This document shows, one piece after another, positions 23,592-35,113 of a stretch of 64,000 nt of DNA. The DNA is from Rhizophagus irregularis (taxonomy: Eukaryota; Glomeromycota; Glomeromycetes; Glomerales; Glomeraceae). The stretch is taken from NCBI RefSeq assembly GCF_026210795.1, contig NC_089438.1, positions 3,989,501 through 4,053,500 on the forward strand, given 5' to 3'. A program made the translations under genes and the position numbers. A model generated the notes under the pieces. The model worked only from the letters and a program-made list of their open reading frames with translations, was not told the DNA's origin and made no database searches. The stretch's first letter is position 1. Each line of letters opens with the position of its first letter.

Positions 23592-23618
23592 TTTGTGGTT
23601 TATAGGTGAGACGCACCA
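23592..23618. repeat. transposon right terminal inverted repeat
   Basis: 27 bp, reverse complement of 21033-21059; followed by TA at 23619-23620. Confidence 0.92.
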
Positions 23619-23619
23619 T

Positions 23620-25011
23620 ATGACTTTTAAAATGCCTAGTGCAACCGATGGCGATGAAAATAATGTCGTTTACTCCTTTAAGAAAGTAGATAATTTACAA
23701 GAAAAACGAAAACAACTTTTTCAAAGTCGTGAAAGCCGTACTATCAAGGTATTCAATATACCGTTATATATGGAAAATTATAATTTAAAGGCTGTTTTTA
23801 GTCGATATAGAGAATTAGAAGAAGATGGCATTACTACACGACTTAAAGGTATATACAGACAAGCTTTTATAACCTACAAAGACGAACTTAGCGTACAACC
23901 TTTTTATGCTCAATGGAGTGTATGGGCGTTTAAAGAATGTCTCTCAGTGGTACCTGTTTTGCTATCTGAAGATAAAAAATCTGAAAGGTTCCAATTTGCA
24001 GCAAAAATCAATGGTTTACCGTTCAATACTTGTGCACGTGATTTACAACCATTGGTTACTGAAACCAGCGCTGCGTCTATCTTTATTCCACGCAACCCCG
24101 TGACATATAAACCTATGAAATATGCTTTTGTATATTTTCGAAATGATGAAGATTTTAGTATTGCAACCAATAATGTATATGAATATGAAGGTCAACAACT
24201 AGAATGGTCCCCGTTAGATACCAAATCTTGTCATAGATGCGGATATACGGGACATGTAGCGAAGGAATGTCAAACGGAATTACGACAACGTTCAAATAAA
24301 TTAAATCGTAATCAACTGCTCCAACAGTTTAAAAATCGTAATAAATCTAAATTCAATTCATACGCCGATGCTACTAAGGGAAATAGATATCCTAATAATC
24401 GACAACGACATTGGAATCAAAATAATATTATCAACCGACAACGTAATAACAATACTTATACCTTTAGTGAAGAAGAAATGCAAGCTTGGGGTGACGAAGA
24501 AGATATAAGTGACAACAACCACAACACAATTCAAGGCGGTACTAGGAAAGGAGGCTCTATGCATGAGCCAAATAACAACACACATACATCTTCACAAAAT
24601 GATTTATCAGAGATCAAAAAACAACTTACTACTTTAAATGCAATGATTACCGAATTTAGAAAAGAAAATGATATAGTTAGAAAAGAAATTAATTCAATTA
24701 AAGAAACCTTTAAAAATAATAATAATCGTAAAGGTCTCCAACAAAAGCCTGACAAATTACCAATTGTTAACGATAATAATAAGCGTGCCAAACCTGACTC
24801 ATCTTCAAGTGAAAATGATGACAACAACTTAGTGCTTAACTTAGAATCAAGAGTAGAAAAACAAGATAGTTTATTAAATAATATGTTCAATATGATCACA
24901 AAACTTACTGGACAACTTTCCGATAAAGAACAAAATGATTCTACTACAACTAAAATTGCAAGTATTGGGGGTACTAGCAATTCAGCCAACCAGTTCGAAT
25001 CCACTTTTTAA
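23620..25011 (+). pseudogene. LINE ORF1, 3' part (nucleic-acid-binding protein)
   Basis: 463 codons in the LINE frame. They contain two RRM-like stretches (TIKVFNIP... and FAAKINGLPF...YAFVYFRND), then a CCHC zinc knuckle CHRCGYTGHVAKEC (24229-24270), an Asn/Arg-rich segment and a coiled-coil-like segment near the end. It would be the RNA-binding ORF1p of the element. The open frame extends upstream to 23530 through the transposon end, so an artefactual 493-residue protein can be predicted whose first 30 codons are transposon sequence. ORF1 before insertion would have been about 730 residues. Confidence 0.85.
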
Positions 25012-25017
25012 ATCTTA

Positions 25018-26520
25018 ATGATTGTACAACCCAATAATAATAATTTAATTAATAATTATTCTAACAATCCACCCCCACATTTAATTAATTATAAAAGAAA
25101 AAAGAAAAAGAAGAAAAAAACAAACTTAATGGAAGATAATACAATTCCAAATCAAATTAACAATAACATAGATATGTTTAACGAGCACGATAATCAGAAA
25201 TATTTTACAAAAATAGCGGTGCTTAATATATGTACCTTAACAGAATATAAATTGAACAATATTTTTGACTATATAAGAAAAAATGGTGTCGATATAATGG
25301 GCATTACAGAAACACAAAAAGCTGATAAAGAAATTAATTTTTTCAATGCAGATAAAGCTGGATACAAAATTATTTCACATAATGATAATAAAAATGCTAT
25401 TGGAAAAGGAGTTATGCTTATAATACGAAATAATTTAGAAAAACATATATTCAATATAGAAAAAATTAATGGACGAATATTAATAGTGGACTTTTCCTTT
25501 AAAAATAATAAAAAATTACGCTTAATATTATTTTATAATTTAGCTAATCATCGTACGGGTGTAGATATGAACAACAAAATTAATATGAATACACATGTGA
25601 TTAATCATATTAAAATAGCTAAATCTAAAAAAATGGAAATCATTTGTTGTGGTGATTTTAATTTACAATATAGAAAGTTTAAAAAACGACTTGATAATAA
25701 ACAATCTGTGCCAAAAATGTTGAAAATTTTTCAGAAATTAGAAAATCTTAATTTATGGGATGTTCATAAGGAAACTTATGACATGGACAATACAAAAGAT
25801 ATAATAACTTACTTTGGTCGTTTCAAATCAAGAATTGATTATATATGGATATCAGAAAATCTTTTTACGAAAACATCGAAGGCAAAAATTATTAATATAA
25901 GAGATATAATTAAAACGGATCATGCCTTATTAACTTTTGATTTTATTAATGAAGATTTGATCTATCCGATTTTACAGACAAAAAAAATGAATACGACTAA
26001 TGTAAATTTAATTAGATATATTTTTGATTTTGATAATACTGAAGAAAAAGATCTTTTAAATTTTCAAGATGACTTAAAAAAGGTTGCTACTTCTTTTAAT
26101 TTAAATGGTTCGATTGAAGAAAAGTGGTCGTTTTTTAAAAATAATTTATTGAAAATTAAACAACAACATATTCGATCTAAAGAAATTATAGTTAATGTTG
26201 ACCGTGACAAAACATTTCAACATACACAATTATATAAAGATTTACGATATATTGTATATTTAAGAAGAAAATTTAAAAAGAAATTGAGTTTTGAAAAACT
26301 CGCTCTAAATTGGAAATACTACAATAATTATTTAAAACATTTAGTTAAAAGACATTCAATAGATGAAGTGAATTCAACATATCTCTTATTACAACATAGA
26401 TTAAGTCGATTTTTAATAGGTCAATATGTTAAGGAATTAAATGAGATATACGATACTTTATTTTCAAAATTTTCATTGGAAATGTTTAATCTAAAAAATG
26501 ATAAATTAAAGAAGCCATAG
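25018..26520 (+). pseudogene. LINE ORF2, endonuclease part
   Basis: Starts 6 bp after the ORF1 stop (TAA-6 nt-ATG). A basic, Lys-rich run near the start suggests a second possible start at MEDN. The AP-endonuclease (exonuclease-endonuclease-phosphatase) fold is shown by VLNICTLTE, ITETQK, CGDFNLQ, SRIDYIW and TDHALL, in order. It makes the target nick that primes reverse transcription. The frame ends at TAG 26518-26520, whereas the RT part continues in another frame. The two overlap at about 26505-26520, and a single-base change near the AAATTAAAGAAG stretch would join them. Confidence 0.85.
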
Positions 26521-29500
26521 ATAAACGTTGTGCAGATTTGGCAGATAATCAACGAAGAATGATTGATAATATTACTGAAAATGAAATGAAAAAAATTTTT
26601 ATAGATAGAGTTTTAATTGATGACGAAGATGGAAACAGTATTTTAGTTACTGATGAAAATAAAATCAAAGACATAACTAAAGATCATTTTCAAAATGCAG
26701 CAGGGTCGAAAAATCGTACAATAGATGATTTACAAGAGTGGTCTGATGAATATGAACCTATAAGATCAATTAATGAATTAATTTATAATAATTGTCTTGA
26801 ACCAATAACTGATGATGAATGGGATATCGTAATCAAAGATTTACCAATTAAAAAAGCAGTGGGGCCAACAGGAATTGCATATGATGAAATTAAAAAGGCT
26901 CCGTCAGAATTTAATCATTTATTAAGAGATATTATAAATGATGTTTTACGTAATCAAATAATGCCTGAAGACTGGAAACTAGCAAATATATATCCGATCC
27001 CAAAGCCGAAACCTTGGGGGTATAGATTAAATAATACTAGGCCAATCACGTTATTGGAAACAGCTAGAAAAGTTATGATGAAAATAATTACAAAACGTAT
27101 CTCGAAGATAATGGTAGAACATCAAATTTTACAAGGATACCAATACGCGGGCTTGCCCCTAAATTCAACTTTTGAACCATTACGAATAATTAATGAGATA
27201 ATTCAACATAGTAACGAACGTGATAAAGAATTATGGATTCTTGCTCTTGACATGTCAAAGGCTTATGATCGGATTAATGTTTTTATGCTTGAAAAAGCAA
27301 TGAAAAGAATTAAATTTCCAGTAGAATTAATTAATTTATTAACAGGTCTATCATTTGGACGGAAAAACAAAGTTTTTACACCTTATGGTTTAACAGACGC
27401 CTTTAATATGCAATGCGGGATTGATCAAGGGGAGATAATTTCACCGCTCTTGTGGATTATTTACTACGATCCTTTATTGACAAAAATTAAGAATTCAAAT
27501 CTAGGTTACGATATAGATGGTTTTAAAGTTAATAATATTTATGATAATGTCGAAGAAAAGATTAATTTTAACTTTCCAGGTTTAGCGTATATGGATGATA
27601 CAAATTTCATGGCTGGAAACCAGGAAAATTTAGAAAAAATTTTATCAATTGCTGACACTTTTTATAATCTTAATGATATAAAAATCAATAAGGATAAATC
27701 AGAATTATTATTAAGAAAAAAATATATCCCAGAATCATTATCTTTGAGTTTTGGAAAATCGATAGTTAATATTAAACCTACTAGTAAAAAAGGATCAATT
27801 AGATTACTAGGAGTGTGGTTCAACGCTTTTAATCGAAGAAATCATGTGATTGATCAAATTAAAAATGAAATTAATAATTGCTGCGATTCAATGATCTTAC
27901 GAAAAAAATTAACAGATAAACAAATGGCTTTTATCTTTAATGTCTTAATCATTCCAAGAATTGAGTATAGGGCACAACTAATTATTTTATCAGAATATGA
28001 ATGTAACAAAATTATGGCTAAATTTCGTATTTTATTTAAACATAAGTTAAAATTTATGAAAACTACACCGAATTCAATAGTTCACTTAAAAGAAATGTTT
28101 AATGTTAAAAATATTGAGGATAATCAATTACAAGCAAAAACGACTAATTTTATCTTGCAAATTAATGATAAAAATGAATTGGGAATGATCACAAAAATTC
28201 GTTTATATAATCTTCAACAATTGTTATTTTTAAACGATAATCCTATTTATTCATTACAAGAAAAAGATATTATTAGATATAAGAAAATTTTCACGACGCA
28301 ATTAAAAAATCATTATATATTAGAGTGTATCAAAATGTTAAAGACTCAAAATTTTAGCATTGCTATTAACGATACGATAGATAAAATGGAAATAATTGGA
28401 GGGAATATTTTAATTAAAGATATTTTACCTGAAGAAATTTATTTCAAAAATTTAAGATCAATAAAAAAACTCAATATTATGTTTGCAGATCAAATTTTAA
28501 CGTTAGATGGAAAAAATTTATTAACATTAAAAGAAATTTTGGGAAAACGATTTAAAAAATTTTTTAGTCCAAATAGATCTTTAATTGAAAAAAGTTGGAA
28601 AATTATAGAAGATTGTATTTTAGATAACAATGAAGTTATAAAGAGACGAATTTCTATTGAAGCTACGAATAAAATAGGCACTAGTTTTGCTCATAATTTA
28701 AAAGGAACAATTTTAACTAAAATGAATTTAGACTCAGAACCTATAAATAATGGTTTTATTTTTGGAAAAAAAAAGTTACATAACGATATAATTTTAGTTT
28801 ATGGTAAAAATTACAATTTGGGATCTAACGATATAGTATTGGAACATTATATAACGGTTAATAATCCAGATGACTTATTTATGGGTTTAAAAAAATGTTT
28901 AGGATGTTTTTTGGATGAAACAAGCACCCTTGGTCCCCTTGAAAGAATACATAAGCAAAGTAATTGTTTAGTTAAATTGAGAATAGAAGATGTTTATTTT
29001 CTTGAAAATTATTTACATTCACATGCAATGATAATACATGAAACTGATTCATATATAGTACCAGATATTATTCAATCACATATTGAGTCAAATATATGGC
29101 ATGAACATAATTTTATTATAGAACCAATGCTTTTTAAACAAGATGATATTAGATTAAATATTTTTGAATCTAATATGCAAAAATCAACACATAATTGTAT
29201 AGAAAAATATGTTAAAAAAGAAAAATTTAATAAGAACTTAACGATTGAAAAGTTAAACGTCATCAACTACAAATTAATCCAACAATTGGGAGAACAAATT
29301 TTCGTATATATAGATGGTTCTGTTATAAATAATGGAACAGAGAATATTGATGGTATAGCTGGTTTACATTTTTACGATAAAGATCATAAATTAATTGATG
29401 AATTTTACGTTAACATTGAACATTGGATTTCTCCAAGTAAAGCAGAAGTGACAAGTTTTATAATCGCATTGATTATTGTTCATAATATTAGTAATGTTGA

Positions 29501-30692
29501 GATAATTACAGATAATGAATTTATTTTTAATTATTTTAATGATATTATATGCAAAACTGAAATTTATAATACACGTAAATTACTAAAAACACAAAATAAC
29601 ATTTATATTTGGGCATTAATTCGACAATTTATAGACTTAAATGAAATAATTATACCAAAAATTACTAAAATCAAAGCACATGACGATGATTTATATCACA
29701 ATTTTTTAGATCAACAAATTAAAGGTCGTTATTCAGATAGAAATAGGGTATATTCGGTTAATTTTAATTTTTTTCAACTCGATAAAATCGAATATATGCT
29801 TACATGGAATAATATTATTATCGAAAAACCGATTAGACGTTTCATACGATATTATAATGAAATTTTAAATTTAGAAAAATTTTTTAATCTTCGAAGAAAT
29901 CGAAAATATACAATAGATAGCGTAGAATGGGCAATTACTTTTGAATTCTTAAAGGAAAATGAAAATGTTTTACAAACTAATTTTCACACAACTAAACGAC
30001 GTCGTTATAAAATTAAGAATTTAATTGAAGAAATTCCAACTGTAGAACAAAGAAAATTGACTAATTTTGATATATATAAGGATTGGAAATGTCCGGTCTG
30101 TGAGCGTAAAAAAGAAACTTTTGGACATGTTTGGCGTTGTTATTCAAATCGTAAAAGAATGAGAAATATTATATATTATTCGATTATATGTTTAATTGAA
30201 AAAATCAAAGAATACGATATATATACCTTCGATGAAGCTAAAATAATTGACTTATTTATAAACGAATCATTTGGGGAAGTTAAAGTTAATAATAATAAAT
30301 TAACTTTCGTGGATATTATTAAAGGCTTATTTCCTAAATTATTAGCTGATTTCTTACGACAAGAAATTAAAATGACTAAAGTTCATATATTTGAAACTGG
30401 AGTTAAATTTTTAGATTTCGTTTTTGATTCTACACATAAAATTTGGGTTGATAGATGTGATTTACAAAAAGATAAAGAAATAAGTTTAGGTGTTACTAAA
30501 GAAGATAAAAAACATTATAGTTATGATAAAAATATAGTTAAAAAAGATATTAATCATAAAGTCTATCAAAAGGTAGAAGGGCTTTTGAATAATATATATT
30601 TTAATATAGAACCTTTGGATTTTATAGTTCGTGTTAATCAGTATACTATTCAAATAATTTTTTCTTTTATTTTATTTTATTTTATTTTTTAA
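26505..30692 (+). pseudogene. LINE ORF2, reverse transcriptase + RNase H part
   Basis: Open for about 1,395 codons but lacking its own in-frame start near the beginning (the first ATG is at 26559), consistent with a frameshifted continuation of the endonuclease frame. RT motifs: KAVGPTGIAYDEIKKAP, RPITLLETARK, LALDMSKAYDR, GIDQGEIISPLLW, and the catalytic AYMDD (YMDD at 27588-27599). RNase H follows: YIDGS, SKAEVTS, ITDNE, then AHDDDLYHNFLDQ (about 29310-29720). A CPVCERKKETFGHVWRC zinc motif lies at about 30090-30140. No stop interrupts the domains. Confidence 0.88.
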
Positions 30693-30908
30693 ATATTTTC
30701 TTTTATTTTCGCCCAAATGGGTTGATTTTTTTAATTTTTTCTTATTTTTGTTTAGTTATCCTGGTTCATCAGGAATATAGTAATTTTTAGTATATTCTAG
30801 ATGTTTAGTTTTGTATTATTGTTATGTAGATTTATTCTATTACTGTTATCAAACTAATGACACGTGCTGTAATGTTTCTTTTTATAATAAATAAATTTTT
30901 CGTTAACC

Positions 30909-30911
<3 letters not shown>

Positions 30912-30948
<37 letters not shown>
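30912..30948 (+). other. LINE poly-A tail
   Basis: 37 consecutive A directly before the TGTCAA repeats, marking the 3' end of the retrotransposon. Confidence 0.85.
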
Positions 30949-30950
<2 letters not shown>

Positions 30951-31022
30951 TCAATGACAATGTCAATGTCAGTGACAATGTCAATGTCAATGTCAATGTC
31001 AATGTCAATGACAATGACAATG
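30949..31022. repeat. TGTCAA/TGACAA hexamer microsatellite (3' flank of LINE)
   Basis: About 12 hexamers TGTCAA or TGACAA, followed by TGAAAAAAAC, as at the 5' flank. Apparently part of the target site, longer here than at 20104. Confidence 0.8.
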
Positions 31023-31198
31023 AAAAAAACTTCTAATGCCAACTTTTCGCAAAAACTCTTCCTGTGCCACTAAAATTCCCTGTTAAATTGTTGCATCATT
31101 CAATATTTGCATAATTTCATTTTTTTGTTGATCATTAAAATTTCATAAAATATTGCAAAAAAATAAAAAAAATTGTAGAAAAAACGTTTCAGCATTTT

Positions 31199-32475
31199 TT
31201 CATATAATATTATTAAAAAAAAAATGCCAAAACGGCATTTTTTCATATTATTTAATGGAAAAATGTCGTTTTGGCATTTTTTTTTCACTTTTTATGAAAA
31301 AAATCGCCAAAACGGCGTTTTTTCATATTATTTAATGGAAAAATGCCGTTTCGGCATTTTTTTTCATTTCTTTTATGAAAAAAATCGCCAAAGCGGCATT
31401 TTTTCATATTATCTTATGGAAAAATGCAGTTTTGGCATTTTTTTTCACTTCTTTTATGAAAAAAATTGCCAAAACGGCATTTTTTTTATATTATTTAATG
31501 AAAAAATGCCGTTTTGGCATTTTCTTTCACTTCTTTTATGAAAAAAATCGCCAAAACGGCGTTTTTTCATATTATTTAATGGAAAAATGCCGAAACGGCA
31601 TTTTTTTTCACTTCTTTTATGAAAAAAATTGCCAAAACGGCGTTTTTTCATTTTAATTAATGGAAAAATGCCGAAACGGCAAAGCGGCAATTTTTTCATA
31701 TTATCTTATGGAAAAATGCCGTTTTAGCATTTTTTTTCACTTCTTTTATGAAAAAAATCGCCAAAACGGCGTTTTTTCATATTATTTTATGTAAAAATGC
31801 CAAAACGGGATTTTTTTTTCACTTCTTTTATGAAAAAAATCGCCAAAGCGGCTTTTTTCATATTATCTTATGGAAAAATGCCGTTTTGGCATTTTTTTTC
31901 ACTTCTTTTATGAAAAAAATCGCCAAAACGGCATTTTTCCATATTATTTAATGGAAAAATGCCGTTTTGGCATTTTTTTTCACTTCTTTTATGAAAAAAA
32001 TCGCCAAAACGGCATTTTTTTCATATTATTTAATGAAAAAATGCCGTTTTGGCATTTTTTTTCACTTCTTTTATGAAAAAAATCGCCAAAACGGCGTTTT
32101 TTCATATTATTTTATGTAAAAATGCCAAAACGGCATTTTTTTTTACTTCTTTTATGAAAAAAATCGCCAAAATGACATTTTTTTTCACTTCTTTTATGAA
32201 AAAAATCGCCAAAATGACATTTTTTTTCACTTCTTTTATGAAAAAAATCGCCAAAACGGCATTTTTTTCATATTAATATTTAATGAAAAAATGCCAAAAC
32301 GGCATTTTTTTTTCACTTCTTTTATGAAAAAAATCACCAAATCGGCTTTTTTCATATTATCTTATGGAAAAATGCCAAAACGGCATTTTTTTCCACTTCT
32401 TTTATGAAAAAATCGCCAAAATGGCATTTTTTCATATTATTTGATGGAAAAATGCCGAAACGGCATTTTTTAGCA
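31199..32475. repeat. satellite family 1: ~82-bp unit, hairpin GCC..GGC cores
   Basis: About 15 copies. Each unit carries two short inverted repeats: AAAATGCC-GTTTT-GGCATTTT (variants with loop AAAAC or GAAAC) and ATCGCC-AAAA-CGGCGT. They are joined by TTTCACTTCTTTTATGAAAAAA and CATATTATTTAATGG. The stem bases are nearly invariant while the loop flips between copies. Open frames in all phases (for example MKKIAKTAFF) result from the repeat and are not genes. Confidence 0.85.
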
Positions 32476-32576
32476 TTTTATTAAATAAAAAAAATGTTGC
32501 AAAAACGTTTTTTAATATACAATTAATTTAAAAAGAACGTTTCTCAACGTTTTTTCTTTTTTTTATAAATCAGGTT

Positions 32577-32735
32577 ACCCGGTCACCTGAAATGACCCGA
32601 ATATTTTCAGGTCAAAACGGGTTACCTGAAATGACCCGAATACTTTCAGGTCAAACGGGTCAGGTCAGGTCAGGTCAGGTTATATCAGATTATCTGTTTG
32701 ACCTGACCTGACCTGAAACCTAAAAAATTTCAGGT
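32577..32735. repeat. satellite family 2: ACCTGA/TCAGGT repeats
   Basis: Repeated (A)CCTGA and TCAGGT pentamer/hexamers, including GGTCAGGTCAGGTCAGGT opposite GACCTGACCTGACCTGAA around a central TATATCAGATTATCTGT. This forms a long imperfect inverted repeat. A related CAGGTCA-rich stretch recurs at about 34110-34235. Confidence 0.7.
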
Positions 32736-32754
32736 TAACCCAAATGATTTTTAT

Positions 32755-33378
32755 TAAATTATTGAAAAAAAACATTGCGCAATGTTTTTTTCTAATATAA
32801 TGTTATATAAAAAATGTTTTCACAACGTTTTTCAATAAAATATAAAAAAAAAATGTTGCGAAACATTTTTTCCTAATATAATGTTATAGAAAAAACGTTT
32901 TCGCAACGTTTTTCAATAAAATATCAAAAAAAAGTTGCGAAACATTTTTTCCTAATATAATGTTATAGAAAAAACGTTTTCGCAACGTTTTTCAATAAAA
33001 TATCAAGAAAAACGTTGCAAAACATTTTTTCCTAATATAATCTTATAGAAAAATTGATTTCGCAATAAAATATCAAGAAAAATGTTGCAAACATTTTTTC
33101 CTAATATAATGATATAGAAATAACGTTTTCACAACGTTTTCCAATAAAATATCAAGAAAAATGTTGCGAAACATTTTTTCTATAACATTATATTAGGAAA
33201 AAACATTTCGCAACATTTTTCTTGATATTTTATTGGAAAACGTTGTGAAAACGTTTTTTTCTATATCATTATATTAGGAAAAAATATTTTGCAACGTTTT
33301 TCAATAAAATATCAAAAAAAAAACATTGCAAAATGTTTTTTTCTATAGAAAAAACGTCTTCGCAATATTTTTCAATAA
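32755..33378. repeat. satellite family 3: ~80-bp unit, AACGTT-type hairpins, with inversion
   Basis: About 7 units built of AAAATGTTGCGAAACATTTT, CCTAATATAATGTTATAG and AAACGTTTTCGCAACGTTTT, then CAATAAAATATCAAG. Orientation switches at about 33190, producing the 179-bp palindrome 33100-33278. Confidence 0.8.
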
Positions 33379-33494
33379 AACAAGAGTTCTGTTTAAAGGG
33401 GAGTTAGGACTATAAAATGTAAAGTATATGAAATATGATTTATTTTGAACTTGTTCATTTCAATAAAATCATGACATTCGAAAAAATCTATGTT

Positions 33495-34012
33495 ACAACC
33501 TAATAGCTTAATTCTAATTAGCTAATTTAGTATTAGGTTTTAATTTAAAAAATTAAGCAGTATCAAGGAGAATTCTCGCAAATTTTTCTTAATACTGCTT
33601 AAATTATAATTTAGCTAATTTAGTATTAGGTTTTAACCTAAAAAATTAGGCAGTATTAAGGGAAATTCTCATGAATTTTTCTTAATACTGCTTAATTCTA
33701 ATTTAGCTAATTTAGTATTAGATTTAATTTAAAAAATTAAGCAGTATCAAGGAAAATACTCACGAATTTTTCTTAATACTGCTTAATTCTAATTTAGCTA
33801 ATTTAGTATTAGGTTTTAATTTAAAAAATTAAGCAGTATCAAGAGAAATTCTCGCGAATTTTTCTTAATACTGCTTAATTCTAATTTAGCTAATTTAGTA
33901 TTAGGTTTTAATTTAAAAAATTAAGCAGTATCAAGGGAAATTCTCGCGAATTTTTCTTAATACTGCTTAATTCTAATTTAGCTAATTTAGTATTAGTTTT
34001 AATTTAAAAATA
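33495..34012. repeat. satellite family 4: ~92-bp unit x5
   Basis: Five and a half near-identical copies. Each contains the inverted pair AATTAAGCAGTAT ... ATACTGCTTAATT around a loop with TTCTCGCGAA, followed by CTAATTTAGCTAATTTAG. There are no unique spacers, so it is a tandem repeat and not a CRISPR array. Confidence 0.85.
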
Positions 34013-34257
34013 ATTTTAAAAACGTTTTTTTCTAATATAATCTTATAGAAAAATCATTTTCCCAATGTTTTTTTTAATATATTATTATAAAATAATAGTA
34101 TTGTTAGTTTCAGGTCAACAGGTCATTCAGATTTTACTGATGTTACAACCTGAACTGATGCCAAATCGAAATTGCTAAACCTGACCTGATAAATTCAGGT
34201 CAACCTGTCAGGTTACCTGAATTTGGACAACCTGTTCAGAACTCTAATTTTTAACCA

Positions 34258-34525
34258 CAGAAACGTCAAGTCTGACGTTTTTTAACTAAAAAAATTCAGT
34301 TTTTGATTTTTTAATTACAAAAACGTCAAGTCTGACGTTTTTAATTAATAAAATCATTTTTTTTTGATTATTAATTACAAAAACGCCAAGTCTTACGTTT
34401 TTAACCAAAAAAATCAATTTTTTTGATTTTTAATCAAATCTAACGTAAAAATGATTTTTTAATCATAAAAACGTCAAGTCTGACGTTTTTAATAAAAAAA
34501 AATTAATTTTTTTTATATTTAATTA
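34258..34525. repeat. satellite family 5: ~60-bp unit, AACGTCA-AGTC-TGACGTT hairpin
   Basis: Four to five copies of AAAAACGTCAAGTCTGACGT followed by TTTAATTAA and a TTTTTTGATT tract. The core forms a 7-bp stem with a 4-nt loop, varied in one copy (GCCAAGTCTTACG). Confidence 0.8.
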
Positions 34526-34689
34526 TAAAAACGTTTGATGACCCGACCCAAAATTTTCGAGTCAATCTGACAGTATAATGATTATAACTCACTAACAATT
34601 ACCAAGTTACTCTAGTTCCAAATTATCGTTAAAATGATGTCAAAATGATGTCAAAAAAAAGTGCTATTTTTATTTTAATTTAATAAATA

Positions 34690-35113
34690 ATTTGCTATTT
34701 TTATCTTTCATGAACGATTTTTTGATATTTTTGTAAATGGTTTCTTTTTTTATAAATACTTTTATTTTTCAAATAAATATAAATACACTATTTTTTTTTC
34801 TATTTATTTTTTTTTCAAATAAATAAAATAACGAAACAAAAAATTACAATTATTTATGTTTTTGCTGCATTTATATATAGAGCAAAAAGTTTTAAAAAAA
34901 TTCCTTTGTTTTCTCAATTAACCTCTTTATTTGTCAAGTTTCGGTAATCTAAATACCAAATTTATTGTGGAACAACTTACATATCATTGCATGAACCATA
35001 TAATTTTCAACAATCGCAAATCGCGGACTGAGAGCTTTATTTTTTTTTTCTTTTTATAATCAATAATTGTTTTGACCCACAATTCTATTTCCCCTCGTTA
35101 TTGGCTTTAATTT
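34690..35113 (+). promoter_or_regulatory. shared 5' flank of A3 (duplicated at 42575-43005)
   Basis: The 400 bp before A3 align with those before A4, including TTTGTCAAGTTTCGGTAATC, ACAACTTACATATCATTGCA and CTTTTTATAATC. This shows that promoter and gene were duplicated together. The position of the core promoter is not resolved. Confidence 0.5.

Larger units (their letters stand above)
21033..23618 (+). mobile_element. complete Tc1/mariner-type DNA transposon, 2,586 bp
   Basis: Terminal inverted repeats of 27 bp are perfect: TGGTGCGTCTCACCTATAAA... at 21033-21059, and its reverse complement at 23592-23618. The target duplication is TA (21031-21032 and 23619-23620), as expected of the IS630-Tc1-mariner group. 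It encodes one spliced transposase. It sits inside ORF1 of the LINE and so is younger than the LINE insertion. With both ends intact and the transposase open, it may still be active. Confidence 0.92.
20131..30948 (+). mobile_element. non-LTR retrotransposon (LINE, RNase H-bearing), interrupted
   Basis: About 8.2 kb of LINE sequence plus a 2.59-kb transposon inside it. Order: short 5' UTR, ORF1 with zinc knuckle, ORF2 with AP-type endonuclease, reverse transcriptase, RNase H and a C-terminal CCHC motif, a 3' UTR of about 220 bp, and a 37-nt poly-A tail (30912-30948). TGTCAA-type repeats lie on both sides. Domain order and RNase H fit the I/Tad-like group of LINEs, assigned by pattern only. The copy is dead: ORF1 is split by a DNA transposon and ORF2 carries a frameshift. 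The long frames are otherwise open, so insertion was probably recent. Confidence 0.88.

Noticed and set aside
31153-32276. Many overlapping 60-105-codon open frames on both strands
   Set aside because: They translate the 82-bp satellite in every phase (repeating KKIAKTAFF-like and GIFFHFFYEKN-like strings); no independent coding evidence.
33495-34012. CRISPR-like regular repeats
   Set aside because: The whole 92-bp unit is repeated with no variable spacers, and the context is eukaryotic; a tandem satellite explains it.
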